5,086 nucleotides of DNA from Flavobacteriaceae bacterium. Lineage in GTDB: Bacteria > Bacteroidota > Bacteroidia > Flavobacteriales > Flavobacteriaceae. Positions 1 through 4,949 of this stretch are shown in pieces. A program made the translations under genes and the position numbers. Below the pieces are notes generated by a model. It did no database searches, had not been told where the DNA came from, and worked only from the letters and a program-made list of their open reading frames with translations. The stretch spans positions 1-5,086 of the forward strand of contig JAGLDM010000090.1 of NCBI GenBank assembly GCA_023145595.1, given 5' to 3'. Positions within the stretch are counted from its first letter, which is position 1. Every line of letters begins with the position of its first letter.

Positions 1-1476
1 TCTGAATGGGGGCATGATTTTAGACCCTCCTATTTAAAAATTAAGAGTTTAACCGATTTATTTCCTGAAACACCTACCATTGCTCTTACTGCTTCGGCAA
101 CCAAAGAAGTTGTAAAAGATATCGTTAAATATTTAGGCTTTGAAAACCCTCAAATTTTTAAAAAATCATATACTAGAAACAATTTAGCTTATCTTATTTT
201 TGATATAGAAGACAAACTTTTTCAGGTCGAAAAAATATTGAAAAAGATAAATGGCGTTATTATTATTTACGTTAACACACGTAAAAGAACTGTTGATATT
301 TCACAACAACTAAACTCTTTGGGATATGAAAGTTGTTTTTATCATGGCGGCATGGATTATGAAGAAAAAGAAAATGCTTATGATTTATGGCTGTCTGAAA
401 AAAAACCAATCATTGTAGCCACAAATGCTTTTGGAATGGGAATAGATAAGCCTAATGTTAGGGTTGTAATTCATTATGACTTTCCAAAAAGCATAGAAAA
501 TTATATGCAAGAAGCTGGGAGAGCCGGAAGAGATGGACACAAATCATATTCAGTTGTGCTTAAAAACAAAACCGATATTGACCGCACACGAAGCATGTTT
601 GAAAAAACGGTAGCAACCGTTCCCTTTATCAAAGAAGTCTATTTTAAATTAAATCAATATTACAGAATCTCTAAAGGAGAAATATTAGAAAAATTATTTG
701 AATTTAATCTATCTGAGTTTTGCGAAATTTATCATTTTCCAATGATCACAACATTCAATGCTTTGAGTATTTTGGAAAGTGAAGGTATTCTTATAATGTA
801 TGAAAATTCAAACCGAAAATCTACCGTAATTTTCAAGGTTCAAAGCCATGTTTTATTTGACTATTACGAACGTAATCCCTCACATGAAAAACTTATAAAA
901 TTACTATTAAGAACCTATGGCGGAATCTTTGATAATTACACCAACATCAATGAAAACCACCTTTGTAGCAGTTTGGGACTCTCTCAAAACGAATTAACTC
1001 AGAAGCTAAAAGACCTTCATAACGACAATATCCTGTCGTTTTACAATTCAAAAGTTCTCATTCATATTCAGTTCCTAGTTCCTCGTGAAGATGACAGAAC
1101 CATTAATAGTCACTCTCGGAATATAGAAAAGCGAAATTTTCTTAAAAAAGAGAAAATAGACAAAATGATTGCTTTTATAGAAAATAAAAATATTTGCAGA
1201 AATATGCAGTTGCTTTATTACTTTGATGAATCCAACCCTAAAGAATGTGGGATTTGTGATGTTTGTCTCGCTAAAAAAAAGCAAATTTCCACTGACTATA
1301 AAAAAATGACCGCAGATGTGTTAAAAACGATTTCATTAACCTCTGAATATTCTTCAAAAGAGTTGGTACTTGCTCTTGATTATTCTGAAAAAGATATTTT
1401 ATTTTGTTTACAAATCCTCTTAGAAAAAAACAGAATAAGACTAACTTTGCAAAATAAATTTAGATTGGTAGAATAA
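1..1476 (+). CDS. recQ: RecQ-family ATP-dependent DNA helicase, 5'-truncated
   Basis: This is a superfamily 2 3'-5' DNA helicase of recombination and replication-fork repair. The frame is open from the first base and 491 residues are visible. The protein begins inside the RecQ aromatic-rich loop (SEWGHDFRPSY, residues 1-11), so Walker A and the DEAH box lie outside the window, roughly 150 residues by comparison with E. coli RecQ. Motif III is ALTASAT (28-34), motif IV is around YVNTRKR (90-96), motif V is ATNAFGMGIDKP (140-151), and motif VI is QEAGRAGRDG (170-179) with the arginine fingers. A four-cysteine zinc site is at C399, C416, C419 and C422 (CGICDVC). About 220 residues separate motif VI from the first cysteine, against about 50 in E. 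coli, and hold two winged-helix-like stretches (around 252-264 and 325-348). No HRDC domain follows. A TTG codon at 238 is internal and is not the start. The stop overlaps the fmt start codon, suggesting cotranscription. Family assignment is firm; the exact subfamily is inferred. Confidence 0.96.
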   Translation, partial: SEWGHDFRPSYLKIKSLTDLFPETPTIALTASATKEVVKDIVKYLGFENPQIFKKSYTRNNLAYLIFDIEDKLFQVEKILKKINGVIIIYVNTRKRTVDISQQLNSLGYESCFYHGGMDYEEKENAYDLWLSEKKPIIVATNAFGMGIDKPNVRVVIHYDFPKSIENYMQEAGRAGRDGHKSYSVVLKNKTDIDRTRSMFEKTVATVPFIKEVYFKLNQYYRISKGEILEKLFEFNLSEFCEIYHFPMITTFNALSILESEGILIMYENSNRKSTVIFKVQSHVLFDYYERNPSHEKLIKLLLRTYGGIFDNYTNINENHLCSSLGLSQNELTQKLKDLHNDNILSFYNSKVLIHIQFLVPREDDRTINSHSRNIEKRNFLKKEKIDKMIAFIENKNICRNMQLLYYFDESNPKECGICDVCLAKKKQISTDYKKMTADVLKTISLTSEYSSKELVLALDYSEKDILFCLQILLEKNRIRLTLQNKFRLVE

Positions 1477-2420
1477 TGAATAAGATTCGTATTGTTTTTA
1501 TGGGAACCCCAGATTTTGCAGTGACAATTCTAAAAGGTTTGCTCGATCAAAATCATGAAGTCGTTGGTGTAATTACTGCGCCAGACAGACCTTCTGGTCG
1601 TGGTCGTAAAGTAAATCAGTCTGCTGTTAAGAAGTTTGCTTTAAGTCAAAATTTAAAGGTCTTACAACCTACTAATTTAAAAAACGAAATCTTTTTAGAA
1701 GAATTAAAAACCTTACAAGCCACACTTCAAATTGTTGTTGCATTTAGGATGCTACCAAAACAAGTTTGGAATATGCCTAAATATGGCACATTTAATTTAC
1801 ACGCTTCTTTGCTACCTCAATATAGAGGTGCTGCTCCTATTAATTGGGCAATAATTAATGGTGAAGAAAAAACTGGCGTAACCACTTTCTTTATAGATGA
1901 TAAAATTGATACGGGTGAAATAATTCTACAATCAGTAGTTGATATCACCCCAAATGAAACTGTTGGAAACTTGCATGATCGATTGATGCATCTTGGTGCT
2001 AAAGTAGTGAATCAGACGGTTAATCTAATTGCAGGTGAAAACCTAAAAACATCCAAACAAACAGAAGTTGAATTAAAATTTGCTCCTAAAATACATACAT
2101 CTACTTGCGAAATTAATTGGGAATCCTCTTTAACCTCTATTTATAATATGGTTAGAGGTCTTAATCCATATCCAGCCGCTTGGACCACTTTAGTGAATGG
2201 AGAAGACAAAATACAGGTAAAACTTTATGACGTTCAAATGGAAAGTGCAGCGCATTCATTTTCTACAGGAACTGTGATCAGTAGTAAAAAAGAATTGAAG
2301 ATTGCTGTTAATAAAGGTTATCTTATTATAGATTCTTTAAAATTGGCTGGTAAGCGTAAAATGGATACTAAAAGTCTATTGAATGGCTACGCTTTTTCTA
2401 AAAATTCTAGAATGCTCTGA
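1476..2420 (+). CDS. fmt: Methionyl-tRNA formyltransferase
   Basis: This cytosolic enzyme transfers a formyl group from 10-formyltetrahydrofolate to Met-tRNA(fMet), making the initiator tRNA for translation. The 314 residues match the family's usual length. The N-terminal Rossmann-type formyltransferase domain (about 1-190) opens with IVFMGTPDFAV and carries the conserved HASLLPQYRGAAPINW block. The catalytic triad corresponds to N107, H109 and D145 (FNLH and DDKIDTGEI), aligning with N106, H108 and D144 of E. coli Fmt. The substrate loop GRGRKV is at 41-46. FRMLP (90-94) replaces the more common form of this segment and, from memory, is usual in Bacteroidota. The C-terminal tRNA-binding domain (about 205-314) includes FAPKI and LNPYPAAW. 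The ATG shares its A with the recQ TAA (TAATG), so translational coupling is likely. There is no Shine-Dalgarno sequence, as is normal in this phylum. The gene ends 187 bp before HU and is followed by a hairpin tract. Confidence 0.98.
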   Translation: MNKIRIVFMGTPDFAVTILKGLLDQNHEVVGVITAPDRPSGRGRKVNQSAVKKFALSQNLKVLQPTNLKNEIFLEELKTLQATLQIVVAFRMLPKQVWNMPKYGTFNLHASLLPQYRGAAPINWAIINGEEKTGVTTFFIDDKIDTGEIILQSVVDITPNETVGNLHDRLMHLGAKVVNQTVNLIAGENLKTSKQTEVELKFAPKIHTSTCEINWESSLTSIYNMVRGLNPYPAAWTTLVNGEDKIQVKLYDVQMESAAHSFSTGTVISSKKELKIAVNKGYLIIDSLKLAGKRKMDTKSLLNGYAFSKNSRML

Positions 2421-2460
2421 ACCCTTTATTCTATAAGGGTTTCTAAAAAAAGACCCTTTT
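2420..2460 (+). terminator. Probable terminator of recQ-fmt, with alternative stems
   Basis: Three arms lie immediately after the fmt stop: ACCCTT (2421-2426), AAGGGT (2435-2440) and ACCCTT (2453-2458). The middle arm can pair with either neighbour. Pairing upstream gives a 7-bp stem (2420-2426 with 2435-2441, 8-nt loop). Pairing downstream gives an 8-bp stem with one G-U (2435-2442 with 2451-2458, 8-nt loop) that ends in TTTT, two of those bases being inside the stem. The short U tract makes this a weaker intrinsic terminator than the one after HU. Its position right behind fmt and ahead of a separate HU promoter supports the role. Confidence 0.5.
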
Positions 2461-2469
2461 AACCTATGG

Positions 2470-2499
2470 TTATTAACATTTTACATACACTTATTAACA
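2470..2499. repeat. Paired 9-bp direct repeat TTATTAACA upstream of the HU promoter
   Basis: TTATTAACA occurs at 2470-2478 and again at 2491-2499. The start-to-start distance is 21 bp, two turns of B-DNA, so both copies face the same side of the helix. The second copy ends about 26 bp before the -33 element of the HU promoter, where an activator or repressor could bind. Each copy differs by one base from the relaxed DnaA box TTATNCACA (A instead of C at position 6). The repeat is plainly visible; any protein binding is inference, and in DNA this AT-rich chance remains possible. Confidence 0.45.
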
Positions 2500-2525
2500 A
2501 ATTTCACTTTTTTTTATACTAAAAC

Positions 2526-2555
2526 TTGCATGCGCCCTTATTCCTTCTATATTTG
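2526..2555 (+). promoter_or_regulatory. Bacteroidota-type promoter for HU (-33 TTG, -7 TATATTTG)
   Basis: TATATTTG at 2548-2555 matches the Bacteroidota sigma-A -7 consensus TAnnTTTG exactly. TTG at 2526-2528 lies 19 bp upstream, the expected spacing for the -33 element. Transcription should start near 2560-2562, leaving a leader of about 45 nt before the HU ATG. The spacer opens with a run rich in G and C (CATGCGCCC), which stands out in this region, and the palindrome GCATGC at 2528-2533 overlaps the -33 element. Confidence 0.78.
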
Positions 2556-2606
2556 TTAGGCTTTAAGGAAGCAAATTTAATGTTTAACCAATAAAAAAAT
2601 AAAATT

Positions 2607-2879
2607 ATGAACAAATCAGAATTAATCGATGCAATGGCAGCTGACGCTGGAATTTCTAAAGCGGCTGCAAAATCTGCATTAGATTCATTAACTTCAAATG
2701 TAACTTCAACTCTTAAAGGAGGAGGAAAAGTTTCTTTAGTAGGATGGGGTACTTGGTCAGTTTCTAACAGAGCAGCTAGAACAGGTAGAAATCCACAAAC
2801 TGGAGCTACAATTCAAATTGCAGCTAAAAACGTTGTGAAATTTAAAGCAGGAGCTGGATTAAGCGGTGCGGTAAACTAA
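2607..2879 (+). CDS. hup: HU-family DNA-binding protein
   Basis: This is a small dimeric nucleoid protein that bends and compacts DNA and helps replication, recombination and repair complexes form. Its 90 residues are exactly the length of a classical HU. The N-terminal helical dimerisation part (about 1-40, with the [10 protein letters not shown] start) is followed by the saddle GWGTWSV (46-52) and the DNA-binding arm with R55, R58, R61 and the intercalating proline in RNPQTG (61-66). The end is the typical LSGAVN. Tryptophans W47 and W50 replace the phenylalanines of the canonical GFGTF signature. HU rather than IHF is favoured because of length and overall pattern, although the alpha and beta subunit types cannot be told apart in a homodimer-type protein. 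It has its own strong promoter and terminator, so it is monocistronic and probably highly expressed. The leader just before the ATG (2591-2606) is A-rich with no Shine-Dalgarno sequence, the preferred initiation context in Flavobacteria. Confidence 0.97.
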   Translation: MNKSELIDAMAADAGISKAAAKSALDSLTSNVTSTLKGGGKVSLVGWGTWSVSNRAARTGRNPQTGATIQIAAKNVVKFKAGAGLSGAVN

Positions 2880-2905
2880 ACAAATAAGCATAAAACTTAT
2901 TATCT

Positions 2906-2937
2906 AAAACTCTCTTTTAAATAAGAGGGTTTTTTTT
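2906..2937 (+). terminator. Strong intrinsic terminator of HU
   Basis: An 11-bp stem pairs 2906-2916 (AAAACTCTCTT) with 2923-2933, with a single U-G wobble at 2911/2928 and the six-base loop TTAAAT. An unbroken run of eight T residues covers 2930-2937. A small separate 6-bp hairpin (AATAAG 2883-2888 with CTTATT 2896-2901) sits between the HU stop and this stem. The terminator separates HU from yqgE. Confidence 0.88.
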
Positions 2938-2980
2938 ATACAATAATTTTTATTACATTTATATACTCAATAAATTGCAA

Positions 2981-3535
2981 ATGATTGAATTAGAACCTAT
3001 AAAGGGGAGATTATTGGTTGCAGAACCAAGTATATTAAATGACACTTCATTTAATAGGTCTGTCGTTTTATTGACAGAACACAATAAATCTGGCTCTGTT
3101 GGTTTTATTATGAATAAGCCAATGAAATACAAAATGAGTGATTTAGTGCCTGAAATAAAAAGCAATTTACCGGTGTATAGAGGTGGTCCTGTTTCTTCTG
3201 AAAATCTTTATTTCATTCATAGTATTCCAAATCAAATTCCTAAAAGCATAAAAATTGCAGAAGGAATCTACTGGGGTGGTGATTTTGATGCTGTTTATAA
3301 ATTACTGTCTAACAACAAAATTTCCGATTCACAAATTCGATTCTTTCTTGGGTATTCCGGTTGGGAAGCCAATCAATTACGTGATGAATTGGTAGAGTTT
3401 TCTTGGAAAGTAATGGAGAATCGTTATAAAAATATACTTTCTACAAACACCTCTATTTGGAAAAATAAATTAATGGAATTGGGTGGTGAGTATCAAATTT
3501 GGGCAAATTCGCCTAAGAATCCTTCTTTAAATTAA
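2981..3535 (+). CDS. yqgE: YqgE/AlgH family protein (UPF0301)
   Basis: This is a conserved cytosolic protein of unresolved biochemical role. The family is named after E. coli YqgE and Pseudomonas AlgH, the latter first linked to alginate regulation. Starting at the ATG the protein has 184 residues, close to the usual 185-190. Family hallmarks are GRLLVAEPSI (9-18), FNRSVVLLTEH (24-34), GSVGFIMNKP (38-47), YRGGPV (66-71), GIYWGGDFDAV (95-105) and FFLGYSGWEANQL (121-133). A TTG two codons upstream (2975) is in frame, but the ATG is preferred because the protein then begins MIELEP just ahead of the conserved block. Only a poor -7 match (TACATTTA, 2954-2961) lies upstream, with no TTG at -33, so expression may rely on a weak promoter or read-through from HU. 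The last bases overlap the stop of the convergent aminotransferase gene. Confidence 0.94.
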   Translation: MIELEPIKGRLLVAEPSILNDTSFNRSVVLLTEHNKSGSVGFIMNKPMKYKMSDLVPEIKSNLPVYRGGPVSSENLYFIHSIPNQIPKSIKIAEGIYWGGDFDAVYKLLSNNKISDSQIRFFLGYSGWEANQLRDELVEFSWKVMENRYKNILSTNTSIWKNKLMELGGEYQIWANSPKNPSLN

Positions 3536-3538
3536 AGA
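3524..3538. terminator. Possible bidirectional stem-loop over two convergent stops
   Basis: TCTTTA (3524-3529) and TAAAGA (3533-3538) form a perfect 6-bp stem around a 3-nt loop. The element contains both opposing stop codons. On neither strand is it followed by a real T tract, so termination is uncertain, and the AT-only pairs make it weak. It is listed because it is the only symmetrical structure at the convergent junction. Confidence 0.25.
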
Positions 3539-4359
3539 TACATTTCCTTTAAAAGATTCGCTATTTCAGATGACACTTCTTTTTTATAGGTTTTCTTTCT
3601 ATATTTTGTAACCGCCTGTATATCTACAATGCTATTTGTGATAAAAACTTCATCGGCCTTATTAAGTTCAAACGGAGAAATTTCACGTTCTTCAATTTCA
3701 AAAGAAGGATGTTTTTTTATTAAATCTATAATTTTCTGACGAATAATTCCTTTTATACATCCATTTTCAAGTGTTGGTGTTGTAATTTTATTTCCATTAA
3801 CAATAAAAATATTTCCATTTATTGCTTCAACAACTTGTTTCTTCTCATTTAAGAAAATACAATTAGCGTATTCATTTTCTTCTGCAAAAACACTTGCAAT
3901 TACATTTAGAGTTCTGCTTGTTGTTTTAATGGTTGAAAATAAGCCTGAACAACTATAAAAATCCTTAAAAAGTTCTACTTCATACGATTCCCTTGAAATG
4001 GTTTGCAACAAATCGGCTTCAATAACAAACTCAATCTTATTTGTTTTTGGAGCATATTTTCCACCATCTTTTCGAAATACAGTTAATCGTACACGCGCAT
4101 CATTAAGGTTATTTTGCTGAATAAGATTTAAAATTTCATTTTCCATAAATTCTAAAGTGAACTCCATGGGTATTTCCATACGCAACATTCTCATGGAAGC
4201 CATCATTCTAAAATAATGATCTTCAAGAAAAATAACTTTACCGTTCAACACTTTTAAAGTATCAAAAACTCCATCGCCATATTTAAAAGAGCGATTATCA
4301 TAGTTTAAAACAGGACTGTTTTCTGAAATTAATTGTCCGTTTAGATTTATCATATTCAT
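3532..4359 (-). CDS. Class IV PLP-dependent aminotransferase / aminodeoxychorismate lyase-like
   Basis: This is a fold-type IV pyridoxal-phosphate enzyme of 275 residues. The family includes branched-chain and D-amino-acid aminotransferases and aminodeoxychorismate lyase (PabC, which makes 4-aminobenzoate for folate). Numbered from the chosen ATG, the protein shows NRSFKYGDGVFDTL (22-35), the small-domain stretch RVRLTVFRKDGG, the likely Schiff-base lysine K145 (IKTTSRTLN), E178 for contact with the PLP ring nitrogen (VVEAINGNIFIV), GCIKGIIRQ (200-208) and TNSIVDIQAV (241-250). The GIIRQ and TNS parts resemble PabC more than branched-chain enzymes, but substrate cannot be fixed from sequence, so no symbol is given. 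ATGs at 4359 and 4353 are both plausible (MNMINLNG or MINLNG). The TTG at 4374 falls inside a -7-like promoter motif and is rejected. The gene is leftward, and its stop shares TTAA with the yqgE stop. Confidence 0.9.
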   Translation of the reverse strand: MNMINLNGQLISENSPVLNYDNRSFKYGDGVFDTLKVLNGKVIFLEDHYFRMMASMRMLRMEIPMEFTLEFMENEILNLIQQNNLNDARVRLTVFRKDGGKYAPKTNKIEFVIEADLLQTISRESYEVELFKDFYSCSGLFSTIKTTSRTLNVIASVFAEENEYANCIFLNEKKQVVEAINGNIFIVNGNKITTPTLENGCIKGIIRQKIIDLIKKHPSFEIEEREISPFELNKADEVFITNSIVDIQAVTKYRKKTYKKEVSSEIANLLKEMYL

Positions 4360-4371
4360 CAAAATTGACTG

Positions 4372-4379
4372 CAAAATTA
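4372..4379 (-). promoter_or_regulatory. -7 element (TAATTTTG) for the class IV aminotransferase gene
   Basis: Read on the minus strand, 4379-4372 is TAATTTTG, an exact match to the Bacteroidota -7 consensus TAnnTTTG. No TTG is found at the expected -33 distance, where the terminator of the preceding gene sits. Transcription from here would leave a leader of only about 7-14 nt before the two candidate ATGs. The match is short enough to arise by chance in AT-rich DNA. Confidence 0.38.
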
Positions 4380-4382
4380 AGT

Positions 4383-4411
4383 AAAAAAGCCCTGATTATC
4401 TCAGAGCTTTT
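4383..4411 (-). terminator. Intrinsic terminator of the START-like gene
   Basis: On the minus strand, AAAAGCTCTGA (4411-4401) pairs with TCAGGGCTTTT (4395-4385) over 11 bp with one U-G wobble and a 5-nt loop. The 3' arm runs on into six consecutive T residues (4388-4383). On the plus strand the wobble position becomes a C-A mismatch, which shows the structure is built for leftward transcripts. It starts 29 bases after the stop of the START-like gene. Confidence 0.8.
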
Positions 4412-4439
4412 AACTAATATTTATTGTTTTATTTAACTA

Positions 4440-4823
4440 TTAAGCACCTATTCTGTACTTTAATTCACTTATTTGATTTTTCCAAAACATCTTAGATTCT
4501 TCAATTTCAGTTTCTTCAGCAAAATCGGTTATCATTAAGGAAACATCTTTTGTTAGTTCATCTACTTGAATTCGGAATTCAAAATAAGAATCATCCTCCT
4601 CAGACTCTAACCATTTAAATTTAATTTGATGATCTAACTTTTTAGAAATCATTTTCGCTTCTTCTTCTGCACCATCCCATATAAATGTAAAGACTTTACC
4701 TCTCAAATTTACATTGTCGGCAAACCATTCTGAAAGCCCAGAAGCGGTACCAAAATATTGGAAAAGCATCTTTGGAGATGCATGAATTGGAAACTCTATT
4801 TCTACTTTTACTTTTTCATTCAT
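4440..4823 (-). CDS. START-like (AHSA1/SRPBCC-type) domain protein
   Basis: This is a small cytosolic protein of 127 residues made of a single helix-grip (START/Bet v1-like) domain that in other families binds hydrophobic ligands or Hsp90. The sequence fits the short conserved protein found widely in Flavobacteria: an amphipathic opening strand KVKVEIEFPI (4-13), SPKMLFQYFGTASGLSEWFADNV (17-38, seen as SPKMLFQYF then GLSEWFADNV), FTFIWDG (45-51), FKWLESEEDD, then strand FEFRIQV and strand VSLMITDFAEE before the C-terminal helix starting at MFWKNQISEL (112-121). It is markedly acidic. No catalytic residues are recognisable and its ligand or partner is unknown. The ATG at 4823 follows a run of eight A residues and is preferred to a TTG at 4838. 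The best -7-like match is TATATTGT (4842-4835), imperfect and without a clear -33. A strong terminator follows, so this is probably a separate transcript from the class IV gene downstream. Confidence 0.87.
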   Translation of the reverse strand: MNEKVKVEIEFPIHASPKMLFQYFGTASGLSEWFADNVNLRGKVFTFIWDGAEEEAKMISKKLDHQIKFKWLESEEDDSYFEFRIQVDELTKDVSLMITDFAEETEIEESKMFWKNQISELKYRIGA

Positions 4824-4844
4824 GTTTTTTTTCCACAATATATC

Positions 4845-4871
4845 ATATTATTCCATATAAAAAAATAATAT
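4845..4871. repeat. 8-bp AT-only inverted repeat upstream of the START-like gene
   Basis: ATATTATT (4845-4852) and AATAATAT (4864-4871) are perfect inverted copies separated by 11 bp. They lie 22-48 bp upstream of the START-like ATG, within the expected promoter region, so they could be an operator. Being AT-only in a very AT-rich gap, they may equally be accidental. Confidence 0.3.
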
Positions 4872-4876
4872 CTCAT

Positions 4877-4909
4877 AAAAAATTTGTTTCGCTCATCAAA
4901 CCAACAAAT
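4877..4909 (-). terminator. Possible terminator of the truncated right-edge gene
   Basis: On the minus strand ATTTGTT (4909-4903) pairs with AACAAAT (4888-4882) around a 14-nt loop, and five T residues (4881-4877) follow directly. The stem is 7 bp and mostly A-T, with a possible closing G-U. It begins about 41 bases after the stop of the right-edge gene, a normal distance. A second small stem (ATGATT 4920-4925 with AATCAT 4932-4937) sits between the two but has no T tract. Confidence 0.42.
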
Positions 4910-4949
4910 CCCGACTAATATGATTGCTTTAAATCATGACGACAGCGTA

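Noticed and set aside
238..240. TTG as a start codon for the recQ reading frame
   Set aside because: The frame is open to base 1 and the upstream residues contain the RecQ aromatic loop and motif III, so this codon is internal.
1075..1284. 69-codon minus-strand frame inside recQ
   Set aside because: It lies opposite the zinc-binding coding region, has low-complexity hydrophobic content and no family signature; it is a shadow of the real gene.
2470..2499. Replication origin based on DnaA-box-like repeats
   Set aside because: Only two imperfect boxes are present, with no unwinding region or dnaA-type neighbours; a regulatory role is at least as likely.
2959..3165. 68-codon minus-strand frame opposite yqgE
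   Set aside because: It overlaps the most conserved part of yqgE and has no recognisable domain.
4372..4374. TTG start for the aminotransferase gene
   Set aside because: It lies inside the -7-like motif and ahead of two ATGs that fit the family's N-terminus.
4836..4838. TTG start for the START-like gene
   Set aside because: It would add only five residues (MWKKN), whereas the ATG at 4823 follows an A-rich leader and begins the conserved domain.
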